Positions 7,189 through 14,174 of a DNA stretch of 33,409 bases are shown here, in pieces (position 1 is the stretch's first letter; every line of letters begins with the position of its first letter). A program made the translations under genes and the position numbers. Below the pieces are notes generated by a model that was given only the letters and a program-made list of their open reading frames with translations, had not been told where the DNA came from and searched no databases. The stretch is taken from NCBI RefSeq assembly GCF_005893125.1, contig NZ_VCJS01000139.1, positions 1-33,409 on the forward strand, given 5' to 3'. The DNA comes from Nonomuraea basaltis (GTDB lineage: Bacteria; Actinomycetota; Actinomycetes; Streptosporangiales; Streptosporangiaceae).

Positions 7189-8205
7189 CTACACCCGCCG
7201 GAGCACCTCCACACCCCGCTCTTCGAGCCGTACAGCCTGCGCCACCAGCTCGGCCAGCTCCGCGAGCGACTCCCGCCCGGCGGATGCCGCGGCCACCCGC
7301 GACCACTGCCTGCCCGCCTCCCGGTAGACGGTCGCGGCCGCGGAATGCCCGGTCTCGGCCAGGAAACCGGCGTACAGCGGCCGGGTGGCGCCCGGCGCGG
7401 TGTACTCGACCTCCAGACAGTCATGCAACCGATCGAGCGCCGGCCCCGGATCGGCGAAGCGGCGGGTCCACCCCTGCTTGCCGGTGGTGTCGGCGAGCTG
7501 GGCGGCCAGCTTGCGCATGCCCGACAGCCCGAAGTTGACGTCGAAGGCGTTGCCCAGCACCGGCCCGGTCAGCTTCGCGACGGTGTCCCTGATCGCGCCC
7601 GTCACGTCGGGAGTCCCGGCCGCGCCCCCGGTGACCTCGATGAGTTGGTGCCGGGACTTCTTCAGCGCCGACCAGGCCGCCATGAAGTCCGCCAGCGGCA
7701 GGTCGCCGGGTTCGTCGTCGTGCACGCGCACGGTGTCGCCGGAGATGCCGGTCACCGCGATGTCGACGGGGTCGGGGAACGGCAGGGACGGCCGCCATGG
7801 CAGCAGGTGGCGGGCGACGCGGCAGATCGGCAGGCGCCCGGCGTCGAGCGCGGCCCGCAGATTGCGCTCGGCGACCCGGACCGAGCCGGTCTGGCGGCTC
7901 TCGTACGGGATGCCGGCCCGCTCCAGCGCCCGCGGGATCATCGGCTCGGGATGCGCCTGGGGCACGATCGTGACCATCGGCGGGTGCCCGGCGTACTCGA
8001 AGACGAAGTACATGAACCCGATACCGCCGCCGAGCCCGAGCAGCATGGCTTCGGAGAGGCCGCCGCCCAGCACGCGCCGCAGCAGCGCCGACTCGTGGTG
8101 GTGCCCGGCACGGGCGGTGACGTGGCGCAGGGCGGTCGTGTAGGACTCGCCGGTCTTGGCCATGCGGTCGCGTACCCGGCGCTTGAGATGCTTGTGATCG
8201 GTCAT
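7189..8205 (-). CDS. BtrH N-terminal domain / DUF4872-like protein
   Basis: A 338-residue soluble protein. It opens with a Lys/Arg-rich segment (HLKRRVRDRMAKTGESYTTA) seen at the start of several actinomycete protein families. A region resembling the butirosin-biosynthesis BtrH N-terminal domain follows (SEAMLLGLGGGIGFMYFVFE, residues 51-70), then a C-terminal half like DUF4872. BtrH-type proteins are acyl- or peptidyl-transfer enzymes with a cysteine-peptidase-like fold. Here the expected H-C-E region reads GHHHESALLRRVL, with no Cys, so activity may differ. The start at 8205 is preferred over the longer frame to 8244; GGGAG lies about 10 bases upstream. No biosynthetic genes are adjacent. 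The family assignment is by pattern only. Confidence 0.7.
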   Translation of the reverse strand: MTDHKHLKRRVRDRMAKTGESYTTALRHVTARAGHHHESALLRRVLGGGLSEAMLLGLGGGIGFMYFVFEYAGHPPMVTIVPQAHPEPMIPRALERAGIPYESRQTGSVRVAERNLRAALDAGRLPICRVARHLLPWRPSLPFPDPVDIAVTGISGDTVRVHDDEPGDLPLADFMAAWSALKKSRHQLIEVTGGAAGTPDVTGAIRDTVAKLTGPVLGNAFDVNFGLSGMRKLAAQLADTTGKQGWTRRFADPGPALDRLHDCLEVEYTAPGATRPLYAGFLAETGHSAAATVYREAGRQWSRVAAASAGRESLAELAELVAQAVRLEERGVEVLRRV

Positions 8206-8366
8206 GGTGGCTGGCTCCCGAGGCGGCCCCGCGCGAGGACCCACGCTCCGGCTGCGCGACCCGCCGTCCGAAGAGAACCGACTCGATCGAAGTGTCGCCC
8301 CGAGGACATGATCCCCTCTACCTTCGCGCCGCCGCGCGGCGTGGGCACGCGGTCAGATCGAACACC

Positions 8367-8873
8367 CTAGGATGGTAGGGCGTCCAGGTGGGTGCGCGCG
8401 GTTTCCGCGACCAGTTGGAGCTGCGTGTCAGAGGCGGTGCCGCCCAGCACGATGAACCTGTCCTTCGACATCGCCGCCACCTCCACCTCGCCGTCGTGGC
8501 GCGCGACGTTCTTGGGCCCGGCCACCGAGTCGACGCTGCCGACCGCGCCGCATTCCGCATGGAAGGACTTGAACGCGTCCATGGCGTCCACCCCGCTCAC
8601 CACGACCTGCGTCATCGTGGTCCCATCCGTCGCCGTGAAGGAACGCCACTGGGTCGCGGCCTCCGCTGGCGCGATGACCCGCTTCCCGCAGGGCACCAGG
8701 CTCGCGTCCAGATCGCGCCACGTTCCGTGTGAGGTGCCCGCGACCGTCCACGTGCGGCCGTCCTTCAGCTGGCCTGGTTCCAGGAGGAGTGAGGGAGGGT
8801 CGGCGGTCTCCGACGCTGCTGTGCCACAGGAAGCGCAGAGCAGTGCGATGAGCGTCACGATCGTACGGTTCAC
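8367..8873 (-). CDS. Putative lipoprotein of unknown function
   Basis: A 168-residue secreted protein with a short hydrophobic leader ending in a lipobox-like CASC (ALLCASCGT). The mature part has two further cysteines (VPCGK, HAECG) that could pair, and no family that I recognise; the alternating pattern toward the C-terminus loosely recalls small extracellular sensor-like domains. The GTG start at 8873 has GGAGAGG at good spacing. It lies 31 bp downstream of the mauE-like gene on the same strand, so it may be the last gene of that operon. The 161 bp beyond its stop, before the BtrH-like gene, show no gene. Confidence 0.7.
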   Translation of the reverse strand: MNRTIVTLIALLCASCGTAASETADPPSLLLEPGQLKDGRTWTVAGTSHGTWRDLDASLVPCGKRVIAPAEAATQWRSFTATDGTTMTQVVVSGVDAMDAFKSFHAECGAVGSVDSVAGPKNVARHDGEVEVAAMSKDRFIVLGGTASDTQLQLVAETARTHLDALPS

Positions 8874-8904
8874 GTCTGGTCCTCTCCGGGGTTCGTCACA
8901 TTGA

Positions 8905-9435
8905 TTACTGCCCGTGGGCCGCGGAGGTTCCCCGAAGATCGGCCACCTTGCCGGCGATGATCAGGAATCCCGCCACGAAGGCGCCCAGCCCGCAGGCGAG
9001 CAGACGGGCGCCCGTCTCGGCCGGTACGGGTGGCCATCCTGCGACGAGCGGTGCCGTCGCCAGAGCCAGCAGCAAGGAACGGCCGACCTTCGCAGCCGAG
9101 GCCGGGCTGGTCTCATCCAGGCATCCGCACGGCACCCTGCCCCTACGCCGCAGCAGTACAGCCAGATAGGCGGCCAGTGCCAGGTACCAGAGCGCCACGG
9201 CTGCGGCGGCGAACCGCAACAGCCGGGCTTCTCCGGACAGCCAACCGGCCAATACAGCGGCGCCGGCCAGGCCCTCGGCGGGGCCGGCCAGCGGCGCGAG
9301 CCGTACCAGGAAGGCAGGGAGCAGGTCGTGTGCTTTGATCACCGCGGTCAGGTTGCCGCGGCGCACCGCGGCAACCACCAGCAGTACGGCGCCCGCCAGC
9401 GCGAAGCAGGCCGGCAGCATGTCGAAGACGGTCAT
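8905..9435 (-). CDS. mauE: MauE/DoxX-type redox-associated membrane protein
   Basis: A 176-residue protein with four to five hydrophobic segments and the family-typical cysteine motif VPCGCLDETSPASAAKVGRS after the third segment. In methylamine-utilisation clusters MauE works with MauD in the disulfide maturation of the methylamine dehydrogenase light chain. Its ATG directly abuts the stop of the upstream membrane gene (TAG then ATG), which implies translational coupling. The gene set here has MauD- and MauE-like proteins and a Tat-exported Cys-rich protein, but no dehydrogenase heavy chain, so the substrate of the pair is probably that Cys-rich protein (inference). The symbol reflects family, not a proven role in methylamine use. 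Confidence 0.8.
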   Translation of the reverse strand: MTVFDMLPACFALAGAVLLVVAAVRRGNLTAVIKAHDLLPAFLVRLAPLAGPAEGLAGAAVLAGWLSGEARLLRFAAAAVALWYLALAAYLAVLLRRRGRVPCGCLDETSPASAAKVGRSLLLALATAPLVAGWPPVPAETGARLLACGLGAFVAGFLIIAGKVADLRGTSAAHGQ

Positions 9436-10149
9436 CTATGTCCATAGGAGCGCAAGCGACAGCAGGAACCCGGTGGCGCACAGGCGTCCCACCCATGCCG
9501 TCGAGGCCAGCAATTTCGTGTCCCACTGGCGCGGGTCGCCGCTGAGCGCGCGGGAGAGCGGCATGAGCGCCCTGCCCACGCCGAAGCCCAGCCCGGCCAG
9601 CAGGCCCGGGCCCAGTCCTCCGGCCAGCACGACGACCAGGACGAGCAGCTGAGGGAGCGCGGTCGGGGTGAAGGTACGCACACCCGTGCCCATCTCGAAG
9701 CCGAACTGCAGCGGCCCGGAGAATTCGGCGCGAGGGATGACGTCCTGCGGCACGAGCCGGCGGTTCTGTGGCAGCGACAGCGGCCGTCCGGCCAGTTCGA
9801 AGAGGATGATGACGGCGACGATCGAGGCGAGCGCCCACAGCCGCACCGCCTCCGGGATGATCGAGGCCAGCCCGCCGAGCGCCCCCGTGATGAGCCCGGC
9901 CAGCAGCGCGCCGAGCATGAGTCCGATGGTGAACACCGGTAACTTGCCTCGCCAGACCGACGAGGTCAGCAGGTCCGCTGAGTTGAGGCTTCAAACGGAG
10001 CCGGACAGCGAGAACCCGGCCGTCACCCCCAAGAGCGCCCAGGCGAGCGGGGTGAACGACGGGGTCAAGACCTGGTGGGCGGCCATCACCAGGGCCGTGC
10101 TCAGCGCGATGCCGAGCGCGACCCGGGTGGCGGCGAACGTGTTGCTCAT
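9436..10149 (-). pseudogene. Polytopic membrane protein interrupted by an in-frame TGA
   Basis: Two open stretches lie in the same reading frame: 9991-10149 (52 codons from ATG, MSNTFAATRV...) and 9436-9936 (GTG, MFTIGLMLG...). The only barrier is one TGA at 9991-9993. The 18 codons between are open and protein-like (SLNSADLLTSSVWRGKLPV). Together they would give a protein of about 237 residues with some six to seven membrane segments, the natural member at this place in the operon. A nonsense mutation or sequencing error is the simplest reading. Alternatives are two genuine small proteins, with the second started at GTG 9936 behind a GAGG site, or read-through. No family is recognised; position suggests a redox-relay or anchoring partner for the MauE/MauD pair. 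Confidence 0.65.
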
Positions 10150-10156
10150 CCGGTGC

Positions 10157-10654
10157 TCAGGGGTTGGCCCAGGAGCAGATGTAGAAGTAGGTGCCGCCGC
10201 AGGTGGCGACGTTTCCGTCGGCGCAGCGGTAACGGGTGCCGTTGTGCGTCCAGCGCCAGGCGTTCCGGTCGGCCAGACTGCCGGCGCCGCACGCCTTGAT
10301 CGCATAGCTGTTGTAGCAGGTGCCGGAGGAGCGCAGGAACCAGCCGTCGGAGCCGCAGTAGCTCCTGGAGTAGGTGCCGCCGACGCAGACCTTGGTGTTG
10401 TTGTTGTAGCCGGACCAGTTGTCAAAACCGGCGCAGTTGGTGTACTCGGTCCCTACCGCCGCGTAGGCGCTGTTGTTCCTGCCGGGCAGGGCGGACAGCA
10501 CGTTCAGGGCCAGGGCGCCGCCCAGCACGCCCATGGTCTTGAAGAGGGTTCTGCGGGAGGGAGCCGACCGCGTCAGGCGGTGGCGCCTGCCGGTGTCCGG
10601 CTCGTCTTCCACGGAGGGCACGTCGGCCCAGTAGCGGTCGACATCGACTGTCAT
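10157..10654 (-). CDS. Tat-exported protein with eight cysteines, MADH light-chain-like architecture
   Basis: A 165-residue protein. A hydrophilic N-region of about 32 residues leads to a twin-arginine motif (SRRTLFK, 33-39), a hydrophobic stretch and a likely cleavage near SAYA (62-65). The mature part has exactly eight cysteines (74, 90, 100, 113, 122, 144, 152, 160) and tryptophans at 80, 105, 133, 135 and 162; it could form four disulfides. The long Tat leader, Cys richness and adjoining mauD/mauE-like genes parallel the methylamine dehydrogenase light chain, but the sequence does not clearly align and a tryptophylquinone cofactor cannot be claimed. The start at 10654 has AGAGAGG upstream and overlaps the previous stop as ATGA; a longer frame to 10849 is rejected. 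Confidence 0.75.
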   Translation of the reverse strand: MTVDVDRYWADVPSVEDEPDTGRRHRLTRSAPSRRTLFKTMGVLGGALALNVLSALPGRNNSAYAAVGTEYTNCAGFDNWSGYNNNTKVCVGGTYSRSYCGSDGWFLRSSGTCYNSYAIKACGAGSLADRNAWRWTHNGTRYRCADGNVATCGGTYFYICSWANP

Positions 10655-11157
10655 GCGCTTAACCTCTCTGAGGGGCTGACGGCGAGAAAGGCGTCGAGGT
10701 CGTCGTCGGAACCGACGACCCTGCGCCATTCCTCTGTCCCGTTGGCGGAGTACTTGACCAGCGACGGGGTCGCGCCGACGGCGACCGTGCCGACCAGGCC
10801 GGCGTCGATGACGGGCAGGACCTGGCTGTCCGCCACCCACTCGGCGCAACGGTCGGCAGCGGCCAGCAGCACAGCGTGCCCGGACAGGTCTGGCCCGGCC
10901 ACGGCGGCGAGGTGGTGGGCACGCTCCCGGCAGTTCGGGCAGTGCTCGGACACGACCAGGACGAAGGTGGGCAGGCCGTCGTCGGAGCCGAACCTGGCCA
11001 CCGACCTGACGGCCGGCGCCGCCGGCACGGCCGCCTGCGCGCGGAGCAGCTTGCCCTGCAGCTCGCGGACCATGTTCAGCAGCGCAGCGAAGGCGAAGAG
11101 CAGCAGCACCGTCCCCAGGAAGGACAGAACCGCCAGCGAATCCAGGAAGGCCCTCAT
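10651..11157 (-). CDS. MauD-like membrane-anchored thioredoxin-fold protein
   Basis: A 168-residue protein with one N-terminal membrane segment (residues 8-30), an Ala/Pro linker, then a thioredoxin-like domain. The redox motif is CPNC (73-76) and the cis-proline loop reads ATPSLVKY. MauD of methylamine clusters has the same layout and is thought to form or isomerise disulfides of the exported light chain. The stop overlaps the start of the Cys-rich gene (ATGA) and the start follows the previous stop by 4 bp, so the genes are coupled. The obvious client is the eight-cysteine protein encoded next. Confidence 0.8.
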   Translation of the reverse strand: MRAFLDSLAVLSFLGTVLLLFAFAALLNMVRELQGKLLRAQAAVPAAPAVRSVARFGSDDGLPTFVLVVSEHCPNCRERAHHLAAVAGPDLSGHAVLLAAADRCAEWVADSQVLPVIDAGLVGTVAVGATPSLVKYSANGTEEWRRVVGSDDDLDAFLAVSPSERLSA

Positions 11158-11161
11158 CGGT

Positions 11162-11842
11162 CTAGCTCAGCCTGCACGAGATGGACTCCACAACGCCGAT
11201 GAAGCGGGCGTCGTCCGGGCGGGCGGCGATGACGGTCGTCGCGGCAGTGTCGTTGACCATGAAGGCCGAGCGGGTCTGTACGGCGCCCGCCTCGTCCCGC
11301 TCGTCGACACGCCACATCGAGCCGCCGCGCACGCGCTTGCCCGCGGAGCGCGGGACCGCCTCCGATGCGTCCGCGACCGGCTTGACCTGGACGTTGCAGA
11401 CCTGGTCAATGGTGTTGACCGCCAGCAGGTTGCCGAGCGTCAGGTTCGATCCCGTCCGGGGCAGCATGGTCAGCCCTTCCGGCGTGTCCTGGATGTCGAA
11501 CTTGGCCAGGAGGTCCATGAAGGTTTCGAGCGGGACACCCGTGCCGTTGATGAAGGTGGAGACCTCGTTATGCGGTCCCACCCACACCATGTTGGTCCCG
11601 CCGCTCTCCGGGTCCTCGAGCGACATGACCCGGCCGCCGTTCCACTGGGCCTCACGCACGGTGTAGCGGGGCCAGTCGCCCAGTTGCTTGGAGACGAGCT
11701 CGGCGGATCCAGCCGGTGTGACCTGGAAGCGGGTGCCACCGGTGGGGCCATGCGCCCAGATGAGATAGGCCCAGCCGCCGATGAAGGGCTGGGGGGTTCC
11801 GTCGACGGTGAGACTCTGTCCGTTAGGTGCACGCACTTGCAT
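11162..11842 (-). CDS. Unknown 226-residue protein heading the mau-like operon
   Basis: A soluble protein with no signal peptide or membrane segment and no family that I recognise. It opens MQVRAPNGQSLTVDGTPQPF, is rich in short beta-like segments (GGRVMSLEDPESGGTNMVWV), and has two cysteines (QVCNV and SCRLS near the C-terminus). The ATG at 11842 is chosen because GGAAGG lies about 8 bases upstream; the longer open frame to 12112 runs through the promoter. It is the first gene of the operon and is 4 bp from the mauD-like gene, so a function linked to the exported Cys-rich protein is likely by position only. Confidence 0.7.
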   Translation of the reverse strand: MQVRAPNGQSLTVDGTPQPFIGGWAYLIWAHGPTGGTRFQVTPAGSAELVSKQLGDWPRYTVREAQWNGGRVMSLEDPESGGTNMVWVGPHNEVSTFINGTGVPLETFMDLLAKFDIQDTPEGLTMLPRTGSNLTLGNLLAVNTIDQVCNVQVKPVADASEAVPRSAGKRVRGGSMWRVDERDEAGAVQTRSAFMVNDTAATTVIAARPDDARFIGVVESISCRLS

Positions 11843-11963
11843 ATCGTTGCCTTCCGCGAGGAGGAGAAGGGCACGCTGAATGGAGTCTTGCGTGGGCTTT
11901 GCACTGCGGGGGAGGCGCGTACGTGCCGGGCCCTGGTCGCCAGGCACGATCAAGATCGATCGG

Positions 11964-11992
11964 AATATCTCACGCGATCTACAAGCGGTCAA
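11964..11992 (-). promoter_or_regulatory. Sigma-70-like promoter of the mau-like operon
   Basis: On the minus strand TTGACC (11987-11992) and GATATT (11964-11969) are separated by 17 bp, matching the housekeeping consensus in 5 and 4 of 6 positions. Transcription would start near 11957, giving a leader of about 115 bases before the ATG at 11842. The 487-bp stretch 11843-12329 otherwise holds an SDR relic (12040-12119) and a second promoter (12253-12279). Confidence 0.6.
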
Positions 11993-12039
11993 GATCTTGC
12001 TCAAGTCATAGATCGGGCTGCATACTTTCCGCAAAAGAT

Positions 12040-12119
12040 GCACTGGTAACCGGCGGATCCGTGGCATCGGCAGGGCGGTCGTCGAGCGGCTGGCGGCAGC
12101 CGACAAGACCATCGTCGAC
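12040..12119 (+). pseudogene. Relic of a short-chain dehydrogenase N-terminus, frameshifted
   Basis: The bases 12040-12060 read ALVTGGS. After a one-base shift at 12060 the next frame reads RGIGRAVVERLAA and continues to TIVD. Joined, this is the classic SDR opening (ALVTGGSRGIGRA..., TGxxxGIG cofactor-binding motif). The rest of the gene is absent, so it is a short frameshifted remnant. Confidence 0.65.
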
Positions 12120-12252
12120 GAATCGGCCCACCCGCACCGCCGTGTTGGTGATCAAGGCATCGCGTCTGCCACGACGGGGGTCACCAGAAATGGCGACCTC
12201 GCGGTCCGGGCGATGCGACGGCGAAAACTCGCGCGAAAGTTCTGGCGGGGGA

Positions 12253-12279
12253 TGTCAAGACGGCGGCGGCGGCTCCGAC
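12253..12279 (+). promoter_or_regulatory. Candidate ECF42 autoregulatory promoter
   Basis: TGTCAA (12253-12258) and CGAC (12276-12279) are spaced by 17 bp, 51 bp upstream of the DGPF-protein start. Published ECF42 targets have a TGTCGA-like -35 and a CGA/TC-like -10, so this fits autoregulation of the pair. The match is recalled and not computed; one base of the -35 differs. Confidence 0.45.
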
Positions 12280-12329
12280 CAACCGGTCGAAGGGCCCAGC
12301 CGGGGCTCGCGAGCCACGAGGAGCACGAG

Positions 12330-12701
12330 ATGAAGTTCCTGATCAGCATGCACATCAACCCGGCCGTGCTGGACGCGCTGACCGACGAGGAGAAGGCGGC
12401 GATCGGCGACGGCCACGGCAAGTTCATCGAGGCGCTGAAGAAGTCCGGCGAGCTGATCACCACGCAGGCGCTGGTCGACCCGTCACAGGCCGCTGTGGTG
12501 TCCGTACGCAACGGCCAGCCGGTGGTCACCGACGGACCTTTCCTGGAGTCCAAGGAGTATCTGGGCGGCTTCTACCTGATCGACTGCGAGAACAAGGAGC
12601 GGGCGATCGAGCTGGCAGCGCAGATCCCGGACACCGCGATCGAGGGTCTGGGGGTCGAGGTGCGGCAGGTGATGTTCGCTGACGGACAATTGGAGGCATG
12701 A
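12330..12701 (+). CDS. YCII-related DGPF-domain protein
   Basis: A 123-residue protein of the YCII-related superfamily (ferredoxin-like alpha/beta fold) with the diagnostic DGPF motif (VVTDGPFLESKEYLGGFYLI) and the usual opening MKFLISMHIN. The ATG at 12330 has AGGAG about 6 bases upstream. Its TGA overlaps the start of the sigma-factor gene (ATGA). DGPF proteins are the conserved partners of ECF42 sigma factors and are their usual regulatory targets; their biochemical role is not established. Confidence 0.92.
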   Translation: MKFLISMHINPAVLDALTDEEKAAIGDGHGKFIEALKKSGELITTQALVDPSQAAVVSVRNGQPVVTDGPFLESKEYLGGFYLIDCENKERAIELAAQIPDTAIEGLGVEVRQVMFADGQLEA

Positions 12702-13909
12702 CAGCACCAGCCATCGAGGACCTGCTGCGTGAACTCACGCCGCAGGTCCTCGGCGCGTTGGTACGCCGGCACGGCCAGTTCGAAGGGTGTGAGGACGCCG
12801 TACAGGAGGCCGTCCTCGCCGCCACCGTGCAGTGGCCGGCCGAGGGGGTGCCGGACAACCCGCGCGGCTGGCTGGTGACTGTCGCGTCCCGGCGGCTCAT
12901 CGATCAGATGCGCAGTGACCACGCGCGCCGCGAGCGGGAGTCGGCGACGACCACCGAGGTGGTGCCCGAGGACGTACCGGACACCGACGACACGCTCGTC
13001 CTGCTGTTCCTGTGCTGCCATCCGACGCTGACCGCGGCCTCCCAGACCGCCCTGACGCTGCGCGCGGTCGGCGGCCTGACCACCGCCGAGATCGCCCGCG
13101 CGTTCCTGGTGCCGGAGGCCACGATGGCGGTCAGGATCAGCCGGTCCAAGCAGCGCATCAAGGCCGCCGGCAGCTCGTTCAGCCTGCCGGACGGCGCGGA
13201 GCGCGAGGAGCGGTTGCGGGTCGTCCTGCACGTGCTCTACCTGATCTTCAACGAGGGCTACACCGCCTCCTCGGGCAGCGAGTTGCACCGCGCCGACCTC
13301 GCGCACGAGGCGATCCGGCTGGCCAGGATGGTGCACGCGCAGCTGCCCGAGGACGGCGAGGTGACCGGGCTGCTCGCGCTGATGCTGCTCACCCACGCCC
13401 GCCGGGAGGCACGTACGACGGCGGCCGGCGACCTGGTGCCGCTGGACGAGCAGGACCGTACGAAGTGGGACCGCGGGCTGATCGACGAGGGCATCGAGCT
13501 GGTCAAGGCGTCGCTGGCCGGCCCGGCGCTGGGGCCTTACCAGCTGCAGGCCGCCATCGCCGCCACGCACGCCGACGCGGCCACGGCCGAGGAGACCAAC
13601 TGGCCGCAGGTGCACGCCCTTTACCTGGTCCTGGAACGGATCGCGCCCAACCCGATGGTCACCCTCAACCGGGCGATCGCGCTCGCCGAGACTGAGGGCC
13701 CGCTGGCCGGGCTGGCCCTGCTCTCCACATTGGACAGTGACGAGCGGATGGCCGGGCATCACCGGTTGCTGTCCGTACGGGCGCATCTGCTGGAGAAGAC
13801 CGGCGACATGGCCGGGGCGTACGAGCACTATCGGCGCGCCGCGAAGTCCACCGCCAGCATCGCCGAGCAACGCTACCTGGAGTCCCGGGCCAGCCGGGTG
13901 AGAACATAG
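12698..13909 (+). CDS. ECF42-type RNA polymerase sigma factor
   Basis: A 403-residue ECF sigma factor. Residues 1-70 form region 2 (EDLLRELTPQVLGALVRRHGQF, EDAVQEAVLAA, NPRGWLVTVASRRLIDQMR) and about 105-155 region 4 (ALTLRAVGGLTTAEIARAFLVPEATMAVRISRSKQRIK). The long C-terminal extension has the DUF6596 segment (YLIFNEGYTASSG) and TPR-like helices. This extension and the linked DGPF gene define group ECF42, which works without a classical anti-sigma factor and needs the C-terminal domain for activity. The gene is translationally coupled to the DGPF gene by an ATGA overlap. Confidence 0.95.
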   Translation: MTAPAIEDLLRELTPQVLGALVRRHGQFEGCEDAVQEAVLAATVQWPAEGVPDNPRGWLVTVASRRLIDQMRSDHARRERESATTTEVVPEDVPDTDDTLVLLFLCCHPTLTAASQTALTLRAVGGLTTAEIARAFLVPEATMAVRISRSKQRIKAAGSSFSLPDGAEREERLRVVLHVLYLIFNEGYTASSGSELHRADLAHEAIRLARMVHAQLPEDGEVTGLLALMLLTHARREARTTAAGDLVPLDEQDRTKWDRGLIDEGIELVKASLAGPALGPYQLQAAIAATHADAATAEETNWPQVHALYLVLERIAPNPMVTLNRAIALAETEGPLAGLALLSTLDSDERMAGHHRLLSVRAHLLEKTGDMAGAYEHYRRAAKSTASIAEQRYLESRASRVRT

Positions 13910-13942
13910 ATTCCGCCCCATCCCTCCACTCTGTTGCCGGAA

Positions 13943-13972
13943 CCACCGCCGGGGCAGGATGATCGGCGGTGG
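13943..13972 (+). terminator. Terminator hairpin after the ECF42 gene
   Basis: CCACCGCCG and CGGCGGTGG form a 9-bp GC-rich stem with a 12-base loop, 34 bp past the sigma-factor stop. There is no T-run. A second hairpin (CACTGCG/CGCAGTG, 14069-14086) lies in the same 265-bp gap, where I see no gene. Confidence 0.5.
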
Positions 13973-14174
13973 CCGCGCACGTCTCGGTCCAGCTGGACCC
14001 CGCCAGTGATGCGCGCGTTCGGGTCTGCCTGAAGACCGTCAGCGGCGGAGTTCCACTCCGATGAGCGTCACTGCGGCTCCGCAGTGCCCGCTCGAAACCT
14101 TCCAATACCGCCACTCCACATGCCGCCCTCTGGGATCATTGTCGCGTTATTCATGATCTTGTCCGGAGGGGCGG

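Noticed and set aside
7150..7260. A complete tRNA gene around the T-arm motif
   Set aside because: No acceptor, D or anticodon arm can be drawn on either strand, and the T-arm flanks do not pair into a five-base stem.
9991..9993. Selenocysteine at the in-frame TGA
   Set aside because: Cysteine-like context is absent, no SECIS-like stem is evident just downstream, and no Sec machinery is in view; a mutation or error is simpler.
10655..10849. N-terminal extension of the Cys-rich protein to 10849
   Set aside because: The extension is antisense-free but Arg-rich and lies within the mauD-like gene; the ATG at 10654 has a good ribosome-binding site and ATGA coupling.
11990..11999. CAAGATCTTG palindrome as an operator
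   Set aside because: Ten bases only, no second copy found, and a palindrome of this length is expected by chance; it does overlap the -35 region, so it is only weakly suggestive.
9668..12049. Very long plus-strand ORF opposite the mau-like operon
   Set aside because: It is antisense to several genes with recognisable motifs (Tat signal, CPNC); GC-rich stop-free shadow.
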